Assembly: GCF_026914265.1 (NCBI RefSeq)
Contig: NC_069132.1
Coordinates: 28,638,932 to 28,702,931 of the forward strand
Source of the DNA: Mya arenaria
Lineage: Eukaryota > Mollusca > Bivalvia > Myida > Myidae
DNA: 64,000 bases
Direction of reading: 5' to 3'
The translations under genes were made by a program, and so were the position numbers. Below, piece by piece: positions 20,836 to 31,941 of the stretch (position 1 is the stretch's first letter; the number at the start of each line of letters is the position of its first letter). Below the pieces are notes generated by a model that saw nothing but the letters and a program-made list of their open reading frames with translations, did no database searches and was not told where the DNA came from.

Positions 20836-21320
20836 AAAGGGACTGTCTCACAGATAATAAAATAGCGGAAAAAAATAAAATTGTCGAATAATGACATACA
20901 CTTGGCATCGATGTGTACAATGCATTGAAACTTACTAATTGAAGTACCACATAGTTTACAACTTATTTAAGTTTAGCAGTTATATTGTATTTTACCATTA
21001 AAAAAAAGATTACTGGGTATGTCTACCAGGTAGAATTCATTCCTTATGTGTGATTGGCTAGTTGGTGTTTTCACGTGATACTACCGAGATAGCTTTATAA
21101 TTTAATTATGTATCCCATAGTCATGGTAGCTCAGTAAGGAAGACGCCGAATTTCAATTTTGGCGACGCGGGTTCGAACCCAGTCTCGGACACAATCTTTT
21201 TTTACATTTTGGTACTTTTTTACAATTATGACATCAAAGCGTAACAAATTCTATTAGATTAATGTCCTGAGATTCGTTACAGAAAAAATTTTTTTTGGTG
21301 CAAATCTGTGACACAGAATT
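20836..21320 (+). mobile_element. Element with GGGACTGTCTCACAGAT ends and an internal tRNA-like segment
   Basis: The left end GGGACTGTCTCACAGAT (20839-20855) and right end ATCTGTGACACAG (21304-21316) are imperfect inverted repeats. Inside, 21122-21192 holds a tRNA-like stretch with an A-box-like GGTAGCTCAGT and a B-box GGGTTCGAACCC, around a possible anticodon arm (GCCGAA..TTTGGC). The acceptor stem does not pair, so it is a tRNA-derived repeat, not a tRNA gene. It could be a SINE inside an inverted-repeat element or one composite element. Confidence 0.6.
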
Positions 21321-21869
21321 TGCTTAATGAAACCCCCTCTGTCCCCCTCTACTTAAACACTGTTTACACTCCGTACCTCTTATACCATCCAAAATGTTAC
21401 CTCTGTGTACCCTCCGTTAATACGTATGTACGGTACTAGTCAATAGTTTGCCCGCCATTATAATGTTTGTCGTTAGATGCGAACTGGGGATTGCAAATTT
21501 CTTTATATAAAGCATTAAATGTAAATTTTTGGCAATATCTGTCTCTAAATATATAAAGCTATTGTTTTTGTTGAGCAGGTGTTATTCGCCTATTGTTTGT
21601 TTTATTTTCGGCAATTTTAATTCGAACCTGCGCTAGACGGACCCACTTCAATTGCAAATCAGCGCCAAGGATTCAAACCTATTGTCTACTAGCCGGCGTT
21701 AATAAATTTCAATTGACATGCAGAATAGATCCCTGCATGGAATTCAGTTACATATACTTTTTAATGAGTTTTAAATAACCATGATTGTTTCCAATGAACC
21801 TGACAATGCCTAGCTGAACATGAGCCAAAGGAGCGTTAAGCGAAGAATGTTCAACATTACACTTTTCGC

Positions 21870-24800
21870 TAAAGTTCCCTCAGTCGAATTTTCGGGTTCT
21901 ATTTTCGGCTACTCAGGACAAAAGCTCCAGCGATCTAAATAGCTCATATTGTAGGGCTCGTGGCCTAGTTCATCCCCCCACTTTTCGTTATGGTCCCCTT
22001 AGTCGAAATTTCTGGTCAGTTCGTACCCAAAATGGCTTTTACAGCAGCAAATTTCGATTTTCGAGCTCTATTTTCGGCTACTCAGGACAAAAGCTCCAGC
22101 GATCTAAATAGCTCATATTGTAGGGCTCGTGGCCTAGTTCATCCCCCCACTTTTCGTTATGGTCCCCTTAGTCGAAATTTCTGGTCAGTTCGTACCCAAA
22201 ATGGCTTTTACAGCAGCAAATTTCGATTTTCGAGCTCTATTTTCGGCTACTCAGGACAAAAGCTCCAGCGATCTAAATAGCTCATATTGTAGGGCTCGTG
22301 GCCTAGTTCATCCCCCCACTTTTCGTTATGGTCCCCTTAGTCGAAATTTCTGGTCAGTTCGTACCCAAAATGGCTTTTACAGCAGCAAATTTCGATTTTC
22401 GAGCTCTATTTTCGGCTACTCAGGACAAAAGCTCCAGCGATCTAAATAGCTCATATTGTAGGGCTCGTGGCCTAGTTCATCCCCCCACTTTTCGTTATGG
22501 TCCCCTTAGTCGAAATTTCTGGTCAGTTCGTACCCAAAATGGCTTTTACAGCAGCAAATTTCGATTTTCGAGCTCTATTTTCGGCTACTCAGGACAAAAG
22601 CTCCAGCGATCTAAATAGCTCATATTGTAGGGCTCGTGGCCTAGTTCATCCCCCCACTTTTCGTTATGGTCCCCTTAGTCGAAATTTCTGGTCAGTTCGT
22701 ACCCAAAATGGCTTTTACAGCAGCAAATTTCGATTTTCGAGCTCTATTTTCGGCTACTCAGGACAAAAGCTCCAGCGATCTAAATAGCTCATATTGTAGG
22801 GCTCGTGGCCTAGTTCATCCCCCCACTTTTCGTTATGGTCCCCTTAGTCGAAATTTCTGGTCAGTTCGTACCCAAAATGGCTTTTACAGCAGCAAATTTC
22901 GATTTTCGAGCTCTATTTTCGGCTACTCAGGACAAAAGCTCCAGCGATCTAAATAGCTCATATTGTAGGGCTCGTGGCCTAGTTCATCCCCCCACTTTTC
23001 GTTATGGTCCCCTTAGTCGAAATTTCTGGTCAGTTCGTACCCAAAATGGCTTTTACAGCAGCAAATTTCGATTTTCGAGCTCTATTTTCGGCTACTCAGG
23101 ACAAAAGCTCCAGCGATCTAAATAGCTCATATTGTAGGGCTCGTGGCCTAGTTCATCCCCCCACTTTTCGTTATGGTCCCCTTAGTCGAAATTTCTGGTC
23201 AGTTCGTACCCAAAATGGCTTTTACAGCAGCAAATTTCGATTTTCGAGCTCTATTTTCGGCTACTCAGGACAAAAGCTCCAGCGATCTAAATAGCTCATA
23301 TTGTAGGGCTCGTGGCCTAGTTCATCCCCCCACTTTTCGTTATGGTCCCCTTAGTCGAAATTTCTGGTCAGTTCGTACCCAAAATGGCTTTTACAGCAGC
23401 AAATTTCGATTTTCGAGCTCTATTTTCGGCTACTCAGGACAAAAGCTCCAGCGATCTAAATAGCTCATATTGTAGGGCTCGTGGCCTAGTTCATCCCCCC
23501 ACTTTTCGTTATGGTCCCCTTAGTCGAAATTTCTGGTCAGTTCGTACCCAAAATGGCTTTTACAGCAGCAAATTTCGATTTTCGAGCTCTATTTTCGGCT
23601 ACTCAGGACAAAAGCTCCAGCGATCTAAATAGCTCATATTGTAGGGCTCGTGGCCTAGTTCATCCCCCCACTTTTCGTTATGGTCCCCTTAGTCGAAATT
23701 TCTGGTCAGTTCGTACCCAAAATGGCTTTTACAGCAGCAAATTTCGATTTTCGAGCTCTATTTTCGGCTACTCAGGACAAAAGCTCCAGCGATCTAAATA
23801 GCTCATATTGTAGGGCTCGTGGCCTAGTTCATCCCCCCACTTTTCGTTATGGTCCCCTTAGTCGAAATTTCTGGTCAGTTCGTACCCAAAATGGCTTTTA
23901 CAGCAGCAAATTTCGATTTTCGAGCTCTATTTTCGGCTACTCAGGACAAAAGCTCCAGCGATCTAAATAGCTCATATTGTAGGGCTCGTGGCCTAGTTCA
24001 TCCCCCCACTTTTCGTTATGGTCCCCTTAGTCGAAATTTCTGGTCAGTTCGTACCCAAAATGGCTTTTACAGCAGCAAATTTCGATTTTCGAGCTCTATT
24101 TTCGGCTACTCAGGACAAAAGCTCCAGCGATCTAAATAGCTCATATTGTAGGGCTCGTGGCCTAGTTCATCCCCCCACTTTTCGTTATGGTCCCCTTAGT
24201 CGAAATTTCTGGTCAGTTCGTACCCAAAATGGCTTTTACAGCAGCAAATTTCGATTTTCGAGCTCTATTTTCGGCTACTCAGGACAAAAGCTCCAGCGAT
24301 CTAAATAGCTCATATTGTAGGGCTCGTGGCCTAGTTCATCCCCCCACTTTTCGTTATGGTCCCCTTAGTCGAAATTTCTGGTCAGTTCGTACCCAAAATG
24401 GCTTTTACAGCAGCAAATTTCGATTTTCGAGCTCTATTTTCGGCTACTCAGGACAAAAGCTCCAGCGATCTAAATAGCTCATATTGTAGGGCTCGTGGCC
24501 TAGTTCATCCCCCCACTTTTCGTTATGGTCCCCTTAGTCGAAATTTCTGGTCAGTTCGTACCCAAAATGGCTTTTACAGCAGCAAATTTCGATTTTCGAG
24601 CTCTATTTTCGGCTACTCAGGACAAAAGCTCCAGCGATCTAAATAGCTCATATTGTAGGGCTCGTGGCCTAGTTCATCCCCCCACTTTTCGTTATGGTCC
24701 CCTTAGTCGAAATTTCTGGTCAGTTCGTACCCAAAATGGCTTTTACAGCAGCAAATTTCGATTTTCGAGCTCTATTTTCGGCTACTCAGGACAAAAGCTC

Positions 24801-25690
24801 CAGCGATCTAAATAGCTCATATTGTAGGGCTCGTGGCCTAGTTCATCCCCCCACTTTTCGTTATGGTCCCCTTAGTCGAAATTTCTGGTCAGTTCGTACC
24901 CAAAATGGCTTTTACAGCAGCAAATTTCGATTTTCGAGCTCTATTTTCGGCTACTCAGGACAAAAGCTCCAGCGATCTAAATAGCTCATATTGTAGGGCT
25001 CGTGGCCTAGTTCATCCCCCCACTTTTCGTTATGGTCCCCTTAGTCGAAATTTCTGGTCAGTTCGTACCCAAAATGGCTTTTACAGCAGCAAATTTCGAT
25101 TTTCGAGCTCTATTTTCGGCTACTCAGGACAAAAGCTCCAGCGATCTAAATAGCTCATATTGTAGGGCTCGTGGCCTAGTTCATCCCCCCACTTTTCGTT
25201 ATGGTCCCCTTAGTCGAAATTTCTGGTCAGTTCGTACCCAAAATGGCTTTTACAGCAGCAAATTTCGATTTTCGTTATGGTCCCCTTAGTCGAAATTTCT
25301 GGTCAGTTCGTACCCAAAATGGCTTTTACAGCAGCAAATTTCGATTTTCGAGCTCTATTTTCGGCTACTCAGGACAAAAGCTCCAGCGATCTAATAGCTC
25401 ATATTGTAGGGCTCGTGGGCCTAGTTCATCCCCCCACTTTTCGTTATGGTCCCCTTAGTCGAAATTTCTGGTCAGTTCGTACCCAAAATGGCTTTTACAG
25501 CAGCAAAATTTCGATTTTCGAGCTCTATTTTCGGCTACTCAGGACAAAAGCTCCAGCGATCTAAATAGCTCATATTGTAGGGCTCGTGGCCTAGTTCATC
25601 CCCCCACTTTTCGTTATGGTCCCCTTAGTCGAAATTTCTGGTCAGTTCGTACCCAAAATGGCTTTTACAGCAGCAAATTTCGATTTTCGG
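21870..25690. repeat. 169 bp tandem satellite, about 22 copies
   Basis: The unit starting TATGGTCCCCTTAGTCGAAA repeats every 169 bases from 21990. About 19 consecutive copies look identical base for base. The left edge (about 21870-21900) is a diverged, internally deleted unit (CACTTTTCGCTAAAGTTCCC). Near 25275 one unit is cut to 76 bp at the microhomology TTTTCG, and the last copies carry single-base indels (25394, 25419, 25507). The 96-residue open frames arise because each unit lacks a stop in one frame; 169 is not divisible by three, so they are not a continuing gene. Confidence 0.97.
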
Positions 25691-25849
25691 TCAAATGGGA
25701 TTTTTAACATTTATCATACACATTAATAATGGTAATCCGTCAGACAATGCAAAAACTGAGGCATTGTCGTTTTCATACGATGAAAAGAATTACCTTAAGT
25801 TGGTATGGTCCCGTTGCCCCTTATTTCAGAAAAAAATTATTATTTTGGT

Positions 25850-26140
25850 GGTCTACTTATTTAATAAACCCGTCGCAATCAAAATTTTACCAAATGACCT
25901 AAAACAGTAAAATCTCATTTTTTCTTACCCCTTTTTATATTCCTATAAACAGCTGGAAAGCATACAATGGTTTACTAAAGTAGTATATAGTAAACCTAAA
26001 TCATTATATTTACAGTGAAAACATGTAGCAGCTAGCTGCCAGCAGCGTAGCAGCTAGCTGCCAGCATCATATCAACTTGCTGCTAGCAGCTTGCTGCTAT
26101 GCAGCTGTGCTGCTAACTTCACGCACATAGTTCTTCTGTC
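25850..26140 (-). mobile_element. GCAGC/GCTGC palindrome-rich element, reverse copy
   Basis: Read on the - strand it begins GAACTATGTGCGTGAAGTTA, followed by the AGCAGC/GCTGC palindromes, then CAGCTGTTTATAGGAATATA and GGTAAAATTTTGATTGCG, matching 14375-14640 in order and spacing. It lies just to the right of the 169 bp satellite. Confidence 0.7.
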
Positions 26141-26609
26141 AATCATCGAACACTTAGTTTTGTCGCATTGCGGCGTTTATTATGCTTTTTTAATAAACGT
26201 GCGAAAATAGTTGTAAGGACTTTCTGAATAATTAAACCTTCCAATCAACAGCTGTCCAAGCAGACATTTGAGACATCCGTTAGACATTGTAAGTATCTTA
26301 ATTTCTACAATTGTCAACGAGCATACAGCCACATTGAAAATGACAGGAATAGGCTAAATGTGACGATAAAAAATAACCATTTTAATTTTTTAATCAATTA
26401 ACATCCCCATAACAAGTTCTGAAAATAGGCATGCGCTCATTTTGCATGTTGTTCTTTGATTGGAAGAACATGAAGTTATTTGTCCAATTACAAACTTCGT
26501 TTCATACTGCAAAATGATCAATAACGTCAAATCCTTGACGTCAACGTCATTTGAAACCACGCATAGCGACAGTTTGTTGACTCAATTGTACGTATATTTT
26601 CCATATAAA

Positions 26610-27281
26610 ATGGGGAATTGTTTTGGTAAAAATAAAAATAAAGTGGGTCCGGACCCGCAAGAACGCAGGGGCGATATTTCGGCCGTGATCTCGGCCGGAA
26701 ATCCCTTTCAACAGCCGTCACCATCGGTGTCATACCCCGACATGGAGGCAGAGCTGAAAAAAGGAGAAGAAATGGTGGCGGTACTGGAGAAAGGTGGGTG
26801 GGAATAGGCTTTTACAATAGCTTTATACTTGGTTATTGACTCGGAACGGATAGTTCCAAATTAAGATGTCTTGACAGACTCCGTACAGTTATCACGTAAT
26901 AAAAAAGGGTTTTGTCTTTGTTAAATCCCAAGAAATAAATACAGCGATGGTAACTCGTTATGAAGTATTTTACAATTAAGGTCGACAATGGAACAAGAGA
27001 TACATGTATATCGAGTTTTACAATTTAAGGAGATAACAAAATTCAAGAAAATCCACTTTAGGTAGTTATATGGTATTCATCATGTTTACATTGTTCACAA
27101 TACCAGAACAAGATGCAAAAGTGAATAAAGGTGGCGTGGCGTTTGCCGTTACCCTGGACGGGAAACCCTCCAACACGGTCGCCCCTCCTCGAAGATTGCC
27201 ACCACTTCCGCCCAGAACATTGGGCGGGGCTCATCAGCCAACGGTAATGGTTTATAATAGTTTGATTGTTATAGGCGTTGA

Positions 27282-27370
<89 letters not shown>

Positions 27371-28621
27371 TGTTTAGCATACATACGTGTTCCATTTAAA
27401 TTACAATGTTTCTATGATTGGTCCATTGAAACAACAGCGTTTGAGGCCTTCTTCGAGCAATGGTGTGGCCAGAAAGATTTTCGTGTCATTTTTAAGAAAT
27501 ACACAATCACTAACTTTCAGTCCCCAAAATGTCAGCGTGTAGAAAATGCTGAGATAGGGTAGCACGCCGATGATAGTGAAATCAGGGTAGGTAACCGAGA
27601 GCGACGACGAGACTCATGCACGCGCCGCCGATGATGGTGAAATCAGGGTAGGTAACCGAGAGCGACGACGAGACTCATGCACGCGCCGCCGATGATGGTG
27701 AAAACCGAAAACGACGAGGAGACTCCTGCATGCGCCGCCGATGATGGTGAAATCAGGGTAGGTAACCGAGAGCGACGAGGAGACTCCTGCATGCGCCGCC
27801 AATGATGGTGAAATCAGGGTAGGTAACCGACAGCGACGAGGAGACTCCTGCATGCGCCGCCGATGATGGTGAAATCAGGGTAGGTAACCGAGAGCGACGA
27901 CGAGACTCCTGCATGCGCCGCCGATGATAGTGAAATCAGGGTAGGTAACATAGAGCAACGATTATTCATCACGGATGACCTCCTTTCTGAGGGGCTGGCT
28001 AGGAGGTGCCAGGTTCGCTGAGTCGTCCAAGACAACGGGAGCTTTATAATCTCAGATAATGACTTACTATATGATATTTCAGATTACCTACACATGCGAA
28101 ATTTGTATTTATTTTGTAAATAATGATTTATTATGTGGAATTTCAGATCACCTACACTGGCGAGGAGGATCAGTTGATGGCTAGATTACCTACACATGCG
28201 AAATTTGTATTTATTTTGTAAATAATGATTTATTATGTGGAATTTCAGATCACCTACACTGGCGAGGAGGATCAGTTGATGGCTGAGATCCTCAGGGATG
28301 ACTTCCTGTCTGAGAGGCGAGCAAGGGCCAGAAAGTGCCAGGGACGCGGAGCCGCCCAGGCAAAAGGGGTACAAGTCTTTGTGATACTTTTAATCTGATT
28401 CTAAAAATAAATTATATTGTATTGTAAAAATCGATTTCCAGAGAACAAATCAGCTTGATTAAATAGTCGAATTAAAACTTTATCATTTGCCGAATAAACT
28501 TGCCTTAATGTCCAATATTGTTCTTTTTTTATAAAAGTAAATGCTGGCAAAAAACAGTGATTAAAAATAAACAAAAGTTTGTATGTATTTTTCTTCATTT
28601 CTTTTTCAGAACAGCGATTGA
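26610..28621 (+). CDS. Small MGNC protein, probably N-myristoylated; possibly STMND1-like
   Basis: Four exons join in phase: 26610-26793, 27107-27243, 28249-28368, 28610-28621 (about 150 residues). The N-terminus MGNCFGKNKNK fits N-myristoylation at Gly2, with Cys4 as a palmitoylation candidate and a basic stretch after it, so membrane attachment is expected. Later come an acidic EAELKKGEEM segment, GGVAFAVTL followed by PPRRLPPLPPR, and a charged helix-like EEDQLMAEILRDDFLSERRA. The order MGC-type start, hydrophobic VTL strand and PP-R-L motif loosely recalls stathmin-domain protein STMND1; this is a weak inference and no function is claimed. If the last intron is retained, the protein ends about nine residues after exon 3. 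The 5' part is duplicated as a broken copy at 45958-46205. Confidence 0.72.
27287..27365. repeat. (TA)n microsatellite
   Basis: About 79 bases of alternating TA starting roughly 43 bases after the splice donor of exon 2 of the MGNC gene. Tyr-Ile open frames across it are artefacts. Confidence 0.95.
27555..27950. repeat. About 62 bp minisatellite, six to seven units
   Basis: The unit carries GCCGCCGATGATGGTGAAAT, CAGGGTAGGTAACCGAGAGC and GACGAGGAGACTCCTGCATG. The third unit is shortened. Each full unit holds CAGGGTAGGT, which resembles a splice donor. It lies in intron 2 of the MGNC gene; its GC-rich composition differs from the surrounding intron. The - strand open frames (79 and 73 codons) are repeat artefacts. 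Confidence 0.9.
27960..28035 (+). pseudogene. Decayed extra copy of exon 3 of the MGNC gene
   Basis: CACGGATGACCTCCTTTCTG, then GGTGCCAGG..CGC and GTCCAAGACAACGGGAGC align with the middle and end of exon 3 (AGGGATGACTTCCTGTCTGA, AGTGCCAGGGACGC). Substitutions and small gaps break the frame (CGCTGAGTC gives a stop). It looks like an old tandem exon duplication. Confidence 0.6.
28083..28286 (+). repeat. 102 bp tandem duplication spanning a splice acceptor
   Basis: About 102 bases from GATTACCTACACATGCGAAA through the acceptor TGTGGAATTTCAG to ACTGGCGAGGAGGATCAGTT and ATGGCT occur twice with no visible differences. The first acceptor is at 28146, the second at 28248. The second copy opens exon 3. 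Using the first would read into duplicated intron and hit a stop (TAA near 28219). Confidence 0.9.
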
Positions 28622-28806
28622 AGAAATTTTGTTGACAGTACATATCTACCTAACGAGATTTCTCCTTAAGGTGCTTAATGACTGATTTGTGAAAAAAATA
28701 AGAAATGATATGCACGTGTATGTATTTATAGAATATATGATAGGTTTTAATGAAAGTTGCAAACAAATAAATTGTTTAAATTATGTTTTGCAGTTTGTAG
28801 AGCTGT

Positions 28807-28812
28807 AATAAA
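28807..28812 (+). terminator. Polyadenylation signal of the MGNC gene
   Basis: AATAAA about 190 bases after the stop codon in exon 4, followed by a T-rich stretch. This supports the 3' end assigned to this gene. Confidence 0.55.
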
Positions 28813-28829
28813 CACATTTCATTTATAAC

Positions 28830-31475
28830 TGTCCTTGTTATTCCTGAAAGTGTCATGATAGCACGCAGGTCGGAAGTAAAGTGTGCACGTGAGCCTGGGA
28901 GGTGGCCATTAGGTGTGTAAAAATAATTATTTCGATATCATATCATGCCTTACATTTGACCCTGGGTATGTTTTGGATGCGTTTATGTGGCATTTCAGAA
29001 AAATGGATATTGAGAATAAAATACCATTAGTTTGTGTTTTAAAGTACATTAATTTTAAACATAATAATTATAATAGAGCTATTACTAACATATGATAGAT
29101 ATGTACGCACTTATACGCGGTATTGTATTGCAATAGATTCTGGAAAGTAGTATAAAAATATGTGTGTCTTTCTAAAAAAAAATCAAGTATGTTTGTAAGT
29201 TTATAACTTAAAAGTATCAGCTTAAATGGGCGTGCGATTGCTTTTAATAACTGTTTTTTGAAAGTTTGACAAGAAAGGCTAAATAGCCAAACATAAAAAA
29301 AATAAAAATTCAGAGATAAACATGAAATTTCAAAAATTTAAAATCATTTTAGTGCTTCCATGGTGACATTTTCTTGAAAAAGTCATCCCCCCCTGGATGG
29401 TTTATGTTTGAAGTAAATTGAGTTAAAATATAAATTGTTTATATCGTACAAAAATTAAACCAAAATGATACACGTACGTTGCCATGCTACATCAATGCAT
29501 TGAAGAGAACAAAAATATGGCCGGTTAACATGCACTACGTGTCCTGAATACGTTTCACACTTCTGTCGTACGAGCGTCAACGTCGTTATGACTATACACA
29601 GTAAACTATCAATATTTCTGTCAATAATTCGGCAATTTTCGTACAAAATAAGCCGCAAAATAGTGAGTCAACTGCTTATGAATGTTCACTATTTTTTTCA
29701 TGGCTTAATTTAACGCGTTGCATGACCGCATAAACATTGTGAAAATGTCACAAAAGAACGCCGTGTATGGACTTTCTCAGAGCATAGTTTCAAGTTTTGA
29801 AAAACATGAAGTGTTTTTCATGTCAATAAATTGAATTTAAGACCGTAGTGTAAAGAATATTCATATCTGCCATGATTTCCTTCAATCTTCTATTATTCGA
29901 AAAGAGCAAATGGCCATAGTCAGCGCCTTTGTTTTATTATTTACAGTGAACTAAAATAAATACACGAGTAATATCACTCGTATCTGTATCACAATCGATT
30001 CCAAAGGTGAGGTCAATTCTATTTGATTCTGCCAACAAAATGTACGGTTGTGATATTCAACGAATTAGAATATTAAATGTTACTTTTGGACTGCCGTGTT
30101 TTAGCGCAAGATGTTATCTGCATATCTGATAAATCGTTGTCTTTCAATTTTTTTTAATTTTTTTTTTTTAAATTTATAAAAATCTAGGTATGAGGAAATA
30201 AAAAGCTGAAAACCTATACCGGAGAGCGGCGGGCCGTTAAATACTTATCACCTTTTCATTTTCCGTCTAAATTATTGCATTATTTAAATATATAATATGG
30301 ACCGTATTATATACTGTGTTCAATGATATCGTGTCACACCATAGCTATGTGTTAATGGGCAAATCTTCTTCCGCAATAATACGCATACGAAACATGAAAA
30401 GAGGAAGTTTTGTGTCAAATTTAAATACTTTCCGGGAAGGAAAAAAAAATTAGTTTAAAAAAAATAACAATCAAGATATGAAATAAATACATTACTAGTA
30501 AGTCATTTGATATGAAAGTAAGTGTTATTTGCGTAATACATTGCGATCAACCTTTGGTCTAGTGCATGCAACCGTGATGGGCTTTACGCAAGCTACTTGA
30601 TTGATACAGACTACCAACTAACATCAGTAAATTCCCACTTACAGATTTAGATGTCTAAAGACTCTTACATCGACGTGCAGTGTATACGTTTGTGAGAAAG
30701 TGAGAAAGTGCCTGATGGCAATACGTCTTGTATCTCAAAAACACACGGTTTTGTGACCCTGTATACCTACAGCAGCACCATCTTGACCACTGCCGTCACT
30801 AAGAATCCCCCCCCCCGGAATACGGATAATATTGAAACCTATGCAAAGTATTTAATGACATTTCATTCCTATAATCTGTGCCCTCCGCCTACATATACCT
30901 TTATCAAATTGTGCCAATGTCCACGTGAGTAATAAAGAGAGGGCACTAGGTTATAGAAAGGAAAACGATAAATAGTGTTTTTTAACCTTTGTGCTTTTTT
31001 CACAATTACTAAAACTGTACACAAACAATGATGACGTAGTTCACTTTCCGGCTACATGTAGCTGTCACATCAACGCCAAATTTGGGCACACTATTGATTC
31101 TGTAGCGATTATTACGGTAAGTATATCTCAAATGTTTCTTTGTATCAATTAAAGCATCCCTCATGCATAAGTTAAACCAACTTTTAATGTGTGTCACTGA
31201 GTTAACTCGTGAGTACTGAGAATATTCAACACTGATCAAGGGAAAAAAACATCAACTGTTCAACACGACAACAGGCCGGTGAAACTTTATATCAAGCAAA
31301 AATTCTTTCTTATTGTACGATCCGGCAGTTAAGGATTAATCGATTAATTTAATGAAACAGGAAATTGGACAGTGTTCTTAGTTAACGTCTACTCATTAAA
31401 TACAATTTCATAACAGTAACCTTAACCGTGGGAATGTTAATTGAAAATACTGCTGTATATATGTGTAATAACAAT
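28830..31475. other. Intergenic / SETD3 5' region, no gene recognised
   Basis: AT-rich, with no recognisable coding exon; the open frames at 29455 and 30708 have no family resemblance. SETD3 probably has one or more 5' non-coding exons in or near this region, because its ATG exon is preceded by a splice acceptor, but none can be placed from sequence alone. Confidence 0.45.
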
Positions 31476-31489
31476 TCTGTAATTACTAG

Positions 31490-31779
31490 TGGCAGGTCCG
31501 TGGTCTTGTGGTAACACACTTGACTTTCAATTCAGGGGTCGCAGGTTCGATCCCTTGTCGCATCACTATAAAATACTAATCTTCTTCCGGGAGGGACGCT
31601 AAATGGGGGTCCCGTGTGACAGTGCTATACACAGGTGCACGTTAAAGAACCAGGGTAGCTCTAAGCAGGGTTACATTCTGTCTGTGCACTATGCTCCAAA
31701 AACCTGAAATGACAAACACATAACGGAGCACTCACTGAATGGGAAAGGCCCGAGTGCGAGTATAAATAAGCTTACACAC
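31490..31779 (+). mobile_element. tRNA-derived SINE with 14 bp target-site duplication
   Basis: The body (290 bp) is flanked by perfect direct repeats TCTGTAATTACTAG at 31476-31489 and 31780-31793. Its head is tRNA-like: GTGGTCTTGTGGTAACACAC (A-box region) and GGTCGCAGGTTCGATCCC (B box). The body carries CTTCTTCCGGGAGGGACG, GGGGGTCCCGTGTGAC and GGTGCACGTTAAAGAACCAG, a conserved SINE segment I associate with mollusc SINEs (possibly the RUDI/V-SINE group, not verified). A second copy at 51700-53671 is split by a LINE insertion. Confidence 0.9.
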
Positions 31780-31941
31780 TCTGTAATTACTAGCTCGCAG
31801 AAACATAACAATGCATATTCACTTACATAGTTATCCAGTTCCTTCACCAACAAATCTTGTGATTGAAAGTACAGTATATTATTTGTACTTCATGTTTGTA
31901 AATTTCAAAATTCTTGTGCTTTGTTTTGCAGTAAAAAGAAG

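Noticed and set aside
21122-21192. tRNA gene
   Set aside because: A and B boxes are present, but the acceptor stem does not pair and the D arm is degenerate; it sits in a repeat.
21990-25564. Series of identical 96-codon open frames
   Set aside because: Each is one and a half units of the 169 bp satellite. The period is not a multiple of three, so no protein continues, and both flanks are non-coding.
27058-27399. Tyr-Ile rich proteins on both strands
   Set aside because: They are translations of the (TA)n microsatellite. Only the first part of the + strand frame (27107-27243) is a real exon.
30708-30932. Small + strand gene (74 codons)
   Set aside because: Isolated open frame with a C8-type homopolymer run, no splice or family support.
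31490-31560. tRNA gene at the SINE head
   Set aside because: tRNA-like only. It is followed by a SINE body and flanked by a 14 bp target-site duplication.
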